Below are positions 48,388-61,577 of a stretch of 64,000 bases of DNA, in pieces (the stretch's first letter is position 1; each line of letters opens with the position of its first letter). The notes below the pieces were generated by a model, which made no database searches, was not told the DNA's origin, and saw nothing but the letters and a program-made list of their open reading frames with translations. The translations under genes and the position numbers were made by a program. Source of the stretch: Tamarix chinensis (Eukaryota; Streptophyta; Magnoliopsida; Caryophyllales; Tamaricaceae); contig CM060174.1 in the NCBI GenBank assembly GCA_030549775.1, forward strand, positions 28,028,117-28,092,116, in the 5' to 3' direction.

Positions 48388-50354
48388 TTATATTTTATAA
48401 TTTTCTTGTAACCCTATTTTGTGAAATTTTTAATAATTTTCTTTGAGTTATATTTTCTGTTTTAAAGATGTTCATGATATAGTAGTTGCAAGCTAAAGGG
48501 TTTCTTCATTGTGGTGTGATTTTGTTAGTTTAGCTTAAGATAAGTCATTCTTACTTTATCATGTATGATGAATGAGTATGTAGTGTTAGGCCATGTGTAT
48601 GCACCTATGTTATATGTGAGCAAATTAGGATAAAATGTATACAAGCATAAATTGGATAGCATGTATAGGAGTTTTCAAGTTTAATCATGATTTTAGTGTA
48701 TGAGCACAATCTTTGTTGATTGATGAACTTTCAAGTACATATAGGGGATAAGCATGCTAGAAATTTGATTCATTTTTGTTAATATGCCTATAAAATGGTA
48801 CGATTGTGTTTTGGAACCTTTTAAAAATATTTTTTTGAGCTTCAAAATGGTTTTGGAGTTCAAGTGCTATTTGTTGAATAACTTGACCTCTCCATTGATG
48901 TGTCCCTTTTGAGCCCATCGATTGATAGGAATTTTTAGTTGAGTGATTGTGCTTACTCCTATCAGCTAACTGATGTGCCTAACTAGTTGGCACAATGTGC
49001 ATATTTTCCTAGTAAGTGTTTTTCACTAGAGGTCGACTAACATGGGCTTACCATTGATCAATTGTCTTATTTTCAACATGGTTACATTTCTAAACCCAAT
49101 TTAAATCCTTGGTTTTGTGTGACGTATCCACTATTCGTTTAGACTTATTTTGGAATTTTAACCTCTCTACTTTGGTTGGTTGACTTTGTTGACTGCAATT
49201 TGACCTTAGCCCTTGGTTTTAACCTATCTTAAGTTTTGAATGAGAGGATGAATAATTGAAAACAAGTGAAGGTTTTGGATTTCTTGGTCATTATTGGATA
49301 TTTTAATTACCACCTTGGAAAGATGTGGCTAAGTAATGATGATATCACCTCTAAATACCATTAATAGGTTGTGTTGGATAATATGTAGCAATTATGTGGT
49401 TATGGTTGTTTTAGTGTGTCATGTGGGCCTTGTATGGTATTTGTTTTGGTACAATAAAACATTTATCACTCAAATAAGAAGATTATATAGCTCTATATGC
49501 ACTTAGATTATCTTATCCTCAATTTAGCTACTAAGGGTTAGTTTGCCTTTAGACACTCTCATTATCATTTTCGTTTGTGTGAGATCTAAGTTGATATTGG
49601 GTTTATTTCTTCCTCTAGAAACTGATGATGTACTAGAGGATATTGATTCTAAAGGGTATGGTTACCTTGGTGGCTTATTTGGCTTTGGTTAGACATCATG
49701 TCTACTAATTATTTCTTAACTTCAGCTGGACTTATGACCTCTAGTTATTAGTTAGACTTCCATAGATATTAAGAGATCGTGGGGAATAATACAACTCCTT
49801 TCTCAAAGATAATTGGTTCTATAATATTGTGATTGAATTCTTGTGCTATTCAAGAATAATGGACCTTGAAGTTATCATAGGTGGCTTACTTTCCTAATAT
49901 GCTAATTATGTGCACCTGTGTTACCATCCATGATTCCAATGTCTTGTGATACGTATAATTAAACATGAATATCTTAAACATTATGTAAAGCATGATTTCC
50001 CATGAGTACATTTGTGTCATTGAGCATGATGTTATCATCCCTTCACATGCATGTATAAGAATGGCATGCCATGAATACCATATTAGTAAAGTACATAAGT
50101 CCTAGGATGTTAATGCATATGCATTTCAAATGTATTCTTAGCATGTCTTGTATGCCTATCATGATTCTATGTGCTAATGTTGTGAAAAAAATCTAGGATC
50201 CAAAAATTTGATCAGATATCCAAAAGATCCAATATGACATTTAAGATATCTGATCCTATTTTAGTCAAAAGTGTAGAAACCACATTTTATAACCATCAAT
50301 TTTTTGTTTTACAAGGCATTTTGCTAAAGCTAAATAGAAAAACAGGGTGTTATA
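48388..50354 (+). mobile_element. Type M LTR, 3' part
   Basis: The right end is CAGGGTGTTATA at 50354. Parts resemble O (30480-31050). The left part was separated by I and then lost. No genes. Confidence 0.6.
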
Positions 50355-51000
50355 GACACATCCAACATAGAGAGGTGCAACCAATAACTAACATATGGCG
50401 GGTGTAAGGCTAAGAAGTGAACTTATATCCCAAGAGTCAAGTGTGGTCATCACTAAACTCAAGTCTGATACAAGAATTTAAATTGAAGATAAACAAGACC
50501 TAGTATAGCTCTACAAGAGAAAAATAAAATAGAATACAAGATCCTAAAGATCCAAAATTCCATTATTAACAAGCCAACTAGAGATTTGATGTTCTCAACC
50601 CCATACCACATAAGCAAAAATGGTGTGGTATAAATACAACGAGCATACCGAATAAGATCTAATTATATCATGTAAGCATGCTTAACACAAAACATGTTAT
50701 TATATTATATAATATCATTATTAATTCTTAAGTGGTTTTTCCATGGTCTCAAAATAGTATTCTTATGATACATACTTAGAGACGCGAGATATTTTTGGTA
50801 AGGATACACATTGTCACTAAGGCTTTGTGTGCAACGAGTATAAATGTATAAAATCTCATTTTTTGCATTGTTATATGGATATTTCATTATGATAACATTT
50901 TTTATGACATGTTTTTGTATGATAATATGGTATTGAGTCTATGAAAAGTGTGAGTATGTGAAGAGTATGAGCTTATATGTTATTGTTGTAAATCTAGCTT
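50355..51000 (+). other. Unassigned, AT-rich
   Basis: No recognisable frame. A GTGGTATAAATACAAC TATA-like site near 50625 suggests part of an old LTR, but no termini were found. Confidence 0.35.
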
Positions 51001-51910
51001 TATAATCCTAAGTTTGAAGTATCACCTTTGTTGTTTTAGTGTGGTTTGACTAGTTATTTAAAGTCATTCATATTGGGACTCGTATGACTTTTATGAAAAT
51101 ACGAGTATTTGGCTATCTTAAAGGCAATTTGATTAATATGGGATAAAATGGAACCTTTGGTATTTTTATGTATTAATTGATTCAAATATTCTAAATATAT
51201 TATGTTGAATATTTTGAGTAATTATGAATGTCTTAAGGTTAATAAAATGAGAAAATGACTTAAACTGAGAATAGTAACCCTAGAGGCGAAGTCATTATCA
51301 TATGTGTAAAAAGCTGAAGTTAGACCTTAATTTTCAAATATGATGTTAATCATAATATTTTATGAATGTGTAATAAATTTGGTGGTTTTATGAGTATTAT
51401 GAGAAAAGTTATACCTAACTTGTGAAATTAGAGTTTTATAGGGATTGTAAATAGTAACCATTAAAGCAAGATATTATCACATGTATAGTTAATTTGTTAG
51501 AGTCAGACCTTGATTTTTAGATAAAATGAGTACTATAGGAGAATTTATGCTTATGTTGTGAAATTAGGGCTTCTTAAGGGAGATATAGGTCTTTTTCCTT
51601 GGGGGATGCCCCGATATTCATGTGATTATTTTTTATGTGTTTTAAATAATTATGTTGATTTATATTATGTGCCTTAAATATTGAGATTCATGGCTTCTAA
51701 ATTGTTTCGAGATAAATATTATTTGATAAAATATTAATCACTTATAGTAAGAGATTATGTGAGTTAGGGTCAAGGTGTTATATATGTTCCATCGGAAAAT
51801 AATAGTATCTTAGGAGAACTCTTGTAACACCCCAAAATCACGACCTAAAAATTTTGTTTAAATTTTTCTTTACGGAAGCAGAAATTAAAGAACCGTGGGT
51901 GTTACTGCCA

Positions 51911-51964
51911 CACTTGACATAACTCTGGTTTCCTCACCATCCTTACGTTAAGTGCTAAAGCTTA
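51911..51964 (-). promoter_or_regulatory. S1 hairpin of LTR K
   Basis: CACTTGACATAA (51911-51922) and TTACGTTAAGTG (51953-51964), ten of twelve positions Watson-Crick paired, 88 bp from the LTR end exactly as in B. Confidence 0.6.
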
Positions 51965-52278
51965 AAACAAGTAAAACCAACAAAATGCGAGAGAAGTACA
52001 ATACATAATCGAGGGTTTTACAAAAGAAATATTATCCATAACAAATAACCATTTAGATAATTAAGTAGCTAACCGTTTTCAGAAAACAACAAAAGAGCAC
52101 ACAAAGGTGCAACAATGGTTTGCCTTACACTCATTCGGTCCATCATAGTTACAAGGAAAAGGGAAAAAAGATATGGGGCCCACTCACTCCCTTAATCTAA
52201 CTATTCGCCGAGGTGATGCTCCTCATAATTCTTCAACCATTGCATGACACAGACAAACTCCTCTGAAAAGTGGTAGCA

Positions 52279-52301
52279 TCAGTACAACTTCCTCGTACTG
52301 A
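52279..52301 (-). promoter_or_regulatory. S2 hairpin of LTR K
   Basis: TCAGTAC (52279-52285) and GTACTGA (52295-52301), a perfect 7-bp stem next to GAGTAAA, 456 bp from the LTR end. Confidence 0.55.
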
Positions 52302-55300
52302 GTAAATCAAAATGCCTCCAGAGAAGTAGCATACCCACATAGCAATCATCATAAAATTAAGGCATTCAAATAAAACATACAATCACATGAAATCCATGCG
52401 TTTATGACACAAATCCACACCACAATTAATGATAATAGTTAGATCACAATCCCTAGCAAGGGCATTGAAGACATGCTTATAAATCTTACAACCATTTTTA
52501 CTTACCAACGGCCATACTTTATAGCATAATAGGAAGAAGTAGTGACATTCCAACAATCTAACCAAGGTCGAGTCACACCTAATCCAATTATTATAGAAGT
52601 ATTAAGGTGGGTGAATAATCCAGTTATATCATTTATGTAACAATTCTCAAGTGGAATACAATCCCATATCCATGACAATGATCGTCAAGGAGGGTGGTAC
52701 CAAAATAATGCACTCGATTCCAGGGCAAAGCTCGCCAAGGAAGCCACATGACATATCAGTCATCCATACTAAACCTCAGAACTCAAGTCCTTAAGTATGC
52801 TTACTCCCTATAGGGTGTATGGAATACCTATAGAGCAAAAGTGAGCCCCTTGACCCGAAGGCCCAAACTATGCACTAGGCGGCCAAGTCTGAGGCACGAG
52901 ATTCCTTTCCAACTCAAGTCTTTCTCTTTAAGTAATTAGTGTCTTATGAAATTCTAGGTTATTATTTTTAGAATATCAAAGTTCATATTATTCAACTTAG
53001 CCATCAATCAAACAACTAATGCCAAATCCAAAAGACCACGAGGGTCACAACCATTCCAAGCCAACACGACCTAGGATTAGGCATCATGCCATAGCCCGAA
53101 TAATTATCCAATTCAGTTGTTCAAACCAATTGTCCAATTATTTCCAAAATTATTTTGAGGCCAACACTTAACTGAACTAGTCCAATTATTCACTTTGGAA
53201 CACCTTTTTGCCGTAATGACCAAAATACCCTTCAACCTACAACTACTGCATTTTCCTTCACTTTATTATCAAATTTACTTATATAGGATACTTGTCATGA
53301 AAATGCTAGCATAAAAATAGCTAATGATACTTTAACATACAATAATTTCTTTGGTACGACAAAATACCATATTACCCCTAAACATTCACCATACATAGTA
53401 CACGTATACACTTCTAGCATGCATTTCTAGTATCTCATAAATTCATGCAATTTCCACGAATAACTTTCAAATACGAATCATGGTATATAAAATTTACATT
53501 TTTACCCCTAGAACATGCAACATATAATAATCACCATTTAAACACATATATACTCTAAGTTAACATGCTATACGTTCAAAATTATCTAACTTATTCAAGG
53601 GACACGTTTAATCCATTTATGGGTCTTACCATGAAACATGGCAAATTTTCGGTTGGACTCTAATCCTAAACATGCACATTTATCTTTTAGCATAAATCCA
53701 TATATGTTGTCATAAGCATACACTTTCAATTTTTAGAATACTACCTAAGTACACAAATATTAGCATGGTAACATATATTAGTACCCTAACATACTCATTT
53801 CCTTTTCTTAGCATAAATCCATAATCGTTGTCATAAGCATACACTCTTCAATTTTTAGAATACTACTTACGCATATAAAAATTTGCATGGTAACATATAT
53901 CAATTTACACATCATAATGTTCACATAGAAATGAACTACAACATGCTTCCATTTCCCACAAAATACAAATCATTTGATATCCTCAACCTAACATGATTTT
54001 TACCTTAGAAAACTAACCTATCATTCTCACATAAAATTCTACCATCTATGGATTAGTTGGATTTACCTTGAGCTAAGAAAATAATAACACCACGAAGCTT
54101 CTTCCAAAAATACCTTAGGTGGGGTCAAGATTACCTAGAAATGAATAACACCATCCACAACTACAAGCATTAGTATCATTGCTAATTAAAATAATCAAAA
54201 GACAACCTATGTGAGCTAATACTCGAAAATTAATTCGACAAAATAAATAAGGTGGCTGGTGCATGAAATTTCTATGCACGAAGCCCACCGAAAGATAGAA
54301 TACTTACGTTGGGAACATAGTGGCTGCTTGGAGAGGTGACACACAAGGAAAATGTTGGGTTAGTTTTGGGCTAGGTTTCGGTGAAGGGAAGGGGGAGTTT
54401 GGGGCTGCAAACCAAAGTTTAATTGTTGGAATTAAAGGGAGAGAAAGAGAGGACTATAAGAAGAAAAATAGGGGACTTGAAGGGAGAGGGAATGAGGGTG
54501 TTTGCTGCAGGTTGAGACTTAAGAAAAGGAGGGGAAAGAAGGGGGAGGAGTGGCTACTGTGTGGGTGTGTGGGGAAGGTGCTGCAGGTGGGTTCTTTTGG
54601 GGTTGAGGGTGTCGAACAGGTTGGATGGGAAAGGGGTCTCCAAGGGCAAGTTGAGGTATGGGGAAGGGAAGAAAATGAAGGGGTAGATGGCTAGAAAAGT
54701 TGGGTAGTTGTGCATGTTAAGAGGAGGGAAGGATAAGGGCTGCAACTTGGTTGATGGAATGGGGTTACGTGAGATTTGGGGCTGCATGTGGCTGGGTGAC
54801 GTGATGGTTGTGGTTGCATGTGGCTGGGCTGTTTTGTTGGGATTTTACAGGGTGGAATGGTGTAGGAAAGGAGGAGAAATGGGTGCATAGATGGATAGAA
54901 AGTATAGTAGGGGTGCGGGTTGAGGGGAGGGGGAGATGATGGCTACAACTTGTTGGAAGGGGTTGGGGTTTCGAGGGGTATAGACTGTAGGTTGCTGAGT
55001 GACGTGAGGGAGGATGGGCTAGGTTGATGGTTGTGATATGCAGGGCTGGGGGTGGCGTGAGGGAGGATGAATTGCAAGGAGATGATGGGATGTGTTTGGG
55101 GAAGAGGGAAGGCTGCAAATGAGGGGTGGTTGCTGGACAAGAAGGGGGCGCATGCATGGAGAGAAGAAAGGAGGAGATGGGTTGTATGGGGAAGGTGTTT
55201 TCTCAATAGGTTTGGGGTTTTTGGCTGGGGTTAAAGTGGGAAAAAAGATGGGGATTTGGTTAGGAATTATTTAGAAAAAAGTATCCCAATGTATTAGGCT

Positions 55301-55933
55301 TTTAAGTGTATGGTTATTAGGGAAAATAATCCTACTTAAACAAGGTTTTATTTTCACGAAAAAATGTCACTACTATTATTATGATCAATATTATTATTAT
55401 TTGTGTTATCACTTCCCATTTTCTATTTTCATAATTATTTCTAACATTATTATTCTTACAATTATTATTATCGGTATTATTTTTAACAGTGTTATTCGTA
55501 ATAAGGTTATTGTTATTACCATCCCTTCTATTTTGATTACTATTTACTCTCTTTTTATTATCGTTATTAATACTGACATCAATGTTTATCTTCTTCTACT
55601 CATATATATACATTAATCCGGGTTATTTTCATAATTTAATAATTATAGACTCACTCGAAACGATGAGACGATCGTTTAAAAAGAATCCTATGATTTAATT
55701 TGCCTACTAATCAAGTTTTAAGTCTTGCGTATCTAAAATAAGGATTTATTAATACGGGGTATTAAACTCTTCCCTAAAAGATGATTTGAACCATTTCAAA
55801 AGCTTAACAGTAGCAGTCAGGAGCATGTTTTTCTAGTACATATTGGATATATTCCACCCAATGATAATAGTAGCTTGTGTAGGTGATTGGCGACCCCTTG
55901 GATAACTTTTCTATGTATTATGCTACACTCAAG

Positions 55934-56274
55934 GAAGAGTGACTATTTATCTTTGAAGATTGAGACATAGATTCATATTATTTGAATCTTAGTTTGATCT
56001 GAATACCTATTGAGACTCTTCGTCTAGTGTATATTTTTTTATGTATTTTAAATATTATACTTAGACTTAATCTCTAAACTATCATTTATGCTTATGAATT
56101 TCTCTTATTCTCCTTTTTATCATGTTTCAAGTGTATAACTATTTTGCATTGTATTTAATGAAATGATGGTATATTAAGCTAGACTTATGTTGAGTATGGA
56201 GTTAGCACCCACTATTTGTTTATTGTGCTTCTATTAAAATGAACTTTTTTAGTCGTAAATGTTACGGTGTTATA
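55934..56274 (+). repeat. First unit of about 340-bp tandem duplication of LTR L 3' end
   Basis: Duplicated by 56275-56357 plus 62022-62279 (83 + 258 = 341 bp, interrupted by H). Both units carry TATTGAGACTC or TTGAGACTC, a CTTATGTTGAGTATGG-like box and a ...GTTATA end. Only the second is followed by a primer site. Confidence 0.75.
56153..56195 (+). promoter_or_regulatory. S1 hairpin in first unit of LTR L
   Basis: ATTTAATG (56153-56160) and TGTTGAGT (56188-56195) pair over 8 bp, four of them G-U, in the sense strand, 79 bp before the unit end at 56274. Confidence 0.4.
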
Positions 56275-57199
56275 AGAAGTGACATTATTATGCTTAGGGT
56301 TTGAGAAAATAAATTCATGTTATTCAGATCTTAGATTTGACCAAGATACCCTTTGAGTGAAATACCCCAAAAATCCTAATTTAGAAAATTATCCTAAAAT
56401 AGAAATTTATTAGGGAAATTAATTAAATATATTATTTTATTAAAATAAGGCGATAATTTAAGACAAAAAGAAGAGGAAAATGATAAAGAATTTAATTGGG
56501 GAAGATAATATTATTTTGCTTGTTAAAAATAAAATTTAGGAAAAAAATTTCAAAATATCCTAAATTAATATAAAAAGGAATTTAATAATTATTTTATTAA
56601 TTTTTATTATTTTTAAATATTTAAAAATACCAAAATAGTCTAAATACACCAACCAACCTATTTTTCCTTTTTCCCTTTTTCCTTCCCTTTTCCTTTTTCT
56701 TTCTTCTTTTCTCCCTTCTCCTTTTTTCTCCTCTCCCCGGATTGGGCTTGCCTCCTAATGGCCCAACCTTCCCCTCCCTCTGTTCTCTCCCTTGCGTGGC
56801 CCAACCCGCCGTTCTTTTCTTTCTCCCCTTCGCTCGCTGGTTCTCCCACTTCTTTTTCTTTCTTTGATTTTCCCCTAGACCATTCAGCTTGCCTGTCTTC
56901 TTCTTCCTCTCTTCTCCCCTGTCTTCGAGTTGCAGGTTAGCCTATAACTCTGCCATCGTCCTTCCTCCTGCCAGCCTACACCTCCCCTCTCTCTCCCCGT
57001 CCTTTTCCTTTCCCTTTCTAATGCTGACCTGCATGTACCCCCTCCCACATATACCCCCTTCCTTTCCTTTTCTCCTCCCTGACCGAACCTGCACCTGCAA
57101 ATTGTAGGCTCGTTCCAGCCTACCACCGTCGGCCAGTGAGCCCTGCCTCACCTTCCCCTTGTCCTCTTCCCCCTTTATCTTATCCTCCCTCCAATGACC

Positions 57200-57207
57200 T
57201 ATAAATA
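57200..57207 (+). promoter_or_regulatory. TATA box of LTR H
   Basis: TATAAATACCCC inside the pyrimidine-rich leader, identical in its extended form to that of F. Confidence 0.65.
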
Positions 57208-57831
57208 CCCCCTACCAATCCCATTTGACTCTCTTTATTCTGTCTAGAAAAATCTAGCATCCTTACACCACTACTGCGCAACACCACCACCTGAAACACC
57301 ACCTAAATTCTTCCCTATATTACCCTCCACCAAACCATACCACTCACCACCCCTAGTTTCCCCTACATGAGCCACCCCAACTATGCAAAGTTGGTTGCTC
57401 GACCTGCCACTTTGCACCCATAGCCGCCCCTCTCGCCATCGTGTGTCACCTCTTCTACCGCAATCACTACCTCTCCTTCCACCCAATCCACTCGGTAGAG
57501 CCTCCCCTACCTCCCCTACCTTTTTTTCTCCCTTTCTCCCTCTCCTTCATCCCCCTCCTTCTCCAACCCAACCTTCCTTTCTCCTCTACCACCCTCAGCT
57601 ACCACAACCACCACCACCTGTGTCGCCGCCCTTGCTACTCCACCAGCACCACTCCTACCCTCTCAACCTAGAGAGTCCACCACCACCACAACCACCATCT
57701 CACACTCTCTCTTCTAGCCCTAAAATACCATCTCTCCAACCCCCCTTCTTCCTCCTCTTCCACCGCCACCACCAAGCTGCCACCTCCACTAGGTTGTGCC
57801 CTAACCTTCCTAGCCCTTAACTATAATTAGT

Positions 57832-57834
<3 letters not shown>

Positions 57835-57868
<34 letters not shown>

Positions 57869-57937
57869 CATCATTATTATCATTATTACTATTATTATTA
57901 TTGTTGTTGTTTTTGTTGTTAACATTGATGTTACTAT

Positions 57938-57985
<48 letters not shown>

Positions 57986-58150
57986 CGTTATTATCTTTAG
58001 TATGACAAATATTGTTAATAATACCTTATCATTGACCAATATAACTACCTAAACCTATTTGACTAATAATAGCACGGTTAACCATTTTAAGGATAATATC
58101 CTTATTTTTACTAATAAAGCTAATATTATTATTAATATCCCGAATAATAG
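57835..58150 (+). repeat. ATT/AAT trinucleotide tract in LTR H
   Basis: ATT units switching to AAT units around 57930-57960 then back, so the two halves could fold on each other. Confidence 0.85.
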
Positions 58151-59366
58151 GTTACGATAAAGGTAAGTAGGAAATAATACTAATGTTGGTAAGAGGAAAG
58201 TTAACCCTAGTATTTTCCTCTTATAGGTGAACCAAGTCCAAACCCTAAGGAGGCGTAGGAGCGTGCTCCAAGCCCGGTGTTGTTTTAGGTAAGGATGTGG
58301 TTACGGCTCAATATGTGTATTATGTGTTTTGTATGTGTGTGTGATGATATGTTTGTGTACCTTATATGATTATTACTACTTACTTGTAGTGCAATGCAAA
58401 GCTGACGTAAGTATATGTGTTCTCCTTATGGCATGTGTAAAATGATGTGTATGTTGTGCTTTATGGTGCTTATGTGATGTGACCCCTTAGGACATGCATG
58501 CTAGGAGGCTTTAAAGATATGGTGTGATGATGGAAATATGAAAGGGGTAAAGGAAGTGAGTCAACTAGAGAGAAGTGAGAATGACCTAATTACCTCATGA
58601 CTTATGGGTAGACAAATAAAAGGATAAAATAGATAAAATAAGAGAGTGAAGTGAATCTTACATGGGGAGTCTAAGGTTTGCATGGGATGGATAATATTTT
58701 CATAGGGATGATCCTTATGTGGGAAAAATTAACTTGAGGTTTAAGTAAGGTAAGAAAAGAGTTTTCGGGATGATTGGGGTCCATGGGTGAAAAATAGTAT
58801 ATAGGTTGGTATAAGGGTGCATGGAGAACTTGCCTAGGGTTTGGGAGGAATACCCTAAGTGGAGGAGATTGTGGAAGGGATAAATAATGGAGATGATTAA
58901 AGTATGGGATGAGAGTGGAAGAATATCACATGGAAGGTGCATGTGTGTCATGTGGAAGAGGGAATGGTAAGTGAGAAAGATGGAGGGACATTGTATGAGG
59001 AAAGAGAGGTATTAGGGTTTTGGGATTGCCAACTAGGGTATTGTGGCCATATGCGTAAAATGGAAAGTGAAGTAGGATGCTTGAGGACGAATAGAGTGAG
59101 GTGATGAGTTGGGGGTAGAGGAGCATGAGTTGTGTAAGATACAGGAAGATTGGGCCATATGGGCCAAATTAGGGTTTCCCGGTAAAAGCCCAAGAGGACA
59201 ATAGTGAGTTGACTAAAAAATATGGGAAAGTGGGCCTCGACCCACGCACTTAGGATTTGGGTATTTATGGTAAGTGAGGAGAAGAGGGAAAGGATGTATG
59301 GACATATTAGGAGGCATAGAAGTCCCAAGATATAGGACAGGCCCTTTTAGGAGAATAGGAGTAAAC

Positions 59367-60865
59367 TGATAAAGTGAATTTTTCTCATATTTTTACCTCT
59401 CTTTCCCTTAGATTTGGGACTTCATTTAATATCTTTTACATATTTTGCTATAGTTTTGGCCTATTATTTGCACAACCGTTTTCTTAAGCCTTGTGTTGTA
59501 GGATTTCCCGCAAAAACACTAAGACCGAGAAATAATTGCTTATAATTAGAGCTAAGGACCTAGCAAGAAAAGCTTGGGAAGAGATTGCATCGACCCAACA
59601 TGCTTATGAAGGTGTATTGAAGCTATGAGAGCCAAAGGATATGCCAAGATATCCCTTAGAAGACTCAAAAGGAGAGTGCACCATCGGTTGCACACCCAGC
59701 TGCACAGCCGTGCAGCACTCTTGTGCGTTTAACGAAGAAAATAGATTTGCATGACCAGCCCATGCCATACCTACACAGCCATGCAAAATTCTGAGTTGAA
59801 AAGTCAAGGATAAAAATATTGTACGGCTGCGCAATATCAGAATTTCCAAATTTCCCAGAGCTGACAAATGGCACGGCCGTGCAGCAGCACTCCTCCCCAC
59901 AATCTTCGTATGCGACGTGGCTGGTGTGATGGGGAATTTCGTGGCATGCCTCGGGAAATTCTTAAGGAGAGAGAAAGATGACGTTTTGGAAGAGATATAC
60001 CCCTCATTACCGAGCATAGCTTCTTATAACAACTGGTTTTCTTTAGTTTTATTTTTTGGAAGATTCAATTGTGTAATTTGTGAATGTTGATTTGAATCAA
60101 TAGTGCACTCTTCCAGATTACGGTTATTTCAATCTGATTCTTTCTTTCTTTATCTATTGCATTGTTATTATGCTCATCATGCTATTTATTTCGGTCATTT
60201 TATTTGCAAGTATGAGTGAGTAGTCTCTTTTCTAGGATTGGACGTAGGTACCGTTTTAGTAATCAACATGATGAAATAAATTATTATGTCGTATGATTGA
60301 TTCATTAATATTGTTATATATGCTAGACTTGATTGTCGTAAAGTGGATTTGACAAAATCTGACCTCCACAGATGTAATCTACAACAGAAAGGCTGATATT
60401 ATTATCGGAAATTAGCATATATACGGGAATTTAAGCAATCATTAAAGTAGATGTTTAATTCTTAGGGACTATAATTGGTGGCGTTTAATGGGTTTAATTT
60501 AGTTTGTGAGTCATGAAAATAATTAGCAAACTAGATTAAATACGTTCTTAGACCTTGAAAGAGGCTAATGAATACGATTTGACTAATTGTCCATAGTCAA
60601 TGAATTAATCTACGCCTTAAGTATTGTTTCATTATTGATTATTAATCTGGAGACCAAAGTTCAATCCTAAGTTTTATTCCTATTGTTAGTATCTCCAAGT
60701 TAGAACGCTTTTCTTAATTATTCTTTTCATCCAAACACATACCTTCACTTTTCATAGATTTAGATAGTTAAAATAGTAAAAAAAGTGTAGTCAATTACGA
60801 AGTCGCTGTGGATATGACCTCGAAATGATATAACTAATCTGTGCGCTTGGGGAAATAGCACAACA
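59367..60865. mobile_element. 1.5-kb LTR-like insertion (J), TSD TAAAC
   Basis: TGATAAAG ... GCACAACA (TG...CA), flanked by TAAAC at 59362-59366 and 60866-60870. Absent from the aligned LTR I. Contains palindromic GCACGGCCGTGCA boxes (59703-59883) and a GTCGCTGTGGATATGACC segment near its end. I associate such sequence with LTRs of other plant Ty3/gypsy lineages (inference). The frame at 59604-60017 has no recognisable domain. Confidence 0.78.
59703..59883. repeat. Palindromic CACGGCCGTGCA boxes in J
   Basis: Four copies with decreasing perfection: GCACGGCCGTGC (59871), CACAGCCGTGCAG (59703), CACAGCCATGCA (about 59774), TACGGCTGCGCA (59822). Confidence 0.75.
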
Positions 60866-60989
60866 TAAACAAGTTGTGTGAGCGGGTAGTCTAAAGGACA
60901 TGCATGTCTAGGGTGAAAACATATATTGAATAAGACATGGATAAGACACTACTCATTTAAAGAGAAAGATTATCGAGTCGGGTCTAGAC

Positions 60990-61330
60990 CGATCCACTGG
61001 CATAATAGTGGCCACATGTCGGGGTACCCCAGAGACCGATCCACCGATGAATAATAGTGGTTAGAAGCGTTATGCGTTGTATGTTTTCGATCCATCGACT
61101 ATAATAGTGGGGTATCCCTAGCTCAATAAACCAAACCTTAAATTATGATAAGACATGGAAAAGATACTGATTACTTACAGTGGAATACCATGAGAGTCGG
61201 GGTCAGACAGATCCACCGACACAATATTGACTAGGAGCACTTTGCCCTAGAGACCGATCCATGGGCAAATAATAGTGGTAAGGAGTGTTCTACCCTGTAT
61301 GCTTCCGATTCACAGGCTATAATAGTGGGG
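60990..61330 (+). repeat. CCACCGG/ATAATAGTGG boxes in LTR H
   Basis: Six units such as GATCCACCGATGAATAATAGTGG, in the sense orientation. Same box as in A1, A2, F and I. Confidence 0.75.
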
Positions 61331-61520
61331 TTCCCGTACTCGCATGAAATTATAAAGAGCATGTGTGAAATAGGTATATTAACCAGAGATCTAATTATTA
61401 AGTTTAACTAGACCATAACACGACCTATACCATCTGTATTTCTTGTATGATTTATCTATATGGTTACCTGCTTATGTTATATGCATTTTGTGTATGGCCA
61501 TAGCTGTATAGTTACCTTAC

Positions 61521-61577
61521 TCAGTATGTAGCATACTGACCACCCGTTTCATGGATGCTACTCATTCTCATAAGTAG
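61521..61577 (+). promoter_or_regulatory. S2 double hairpin of LTR H
   Basis: TCAGTATG (61521-61528) and CATACTGA (61532-61539) form a perfect 8-bp stem, followed by CTACT/AAGTAG arms (61558-61577). The TATG/CATA pairs replace the TAC/GTA pairs of A2 and K. The stem ends 477 bp before the LTR end. Confidence 0.6.

Larger units (their letters stand above)
51823..55765 (-). mobile_element. Type B solo LTR (K), TSD ACTCT
   Basis: 3,943 bp. Plus-strand ends TGTAACACCCC and GGGGTATTAA; flanks ACTCT at 51818-51822 and 55766-55770. Reverse-oriented relative of B. Contains S1, S2, a purine-rich block (54300-55280) and an ATT tract (55365-55570). Frames such as 54765-55157 are broken, shifted versions of the low-complexity frame in B, evidence that this frame is not conserved. 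Confidence 0.9.

Noticed and set aside
59604..60017. 137-codon minus-strand frame as a gene
   Set aside because: Lies wholly inside the LTR-like insertion J, overlaps its palindromes, no recognisable domain.
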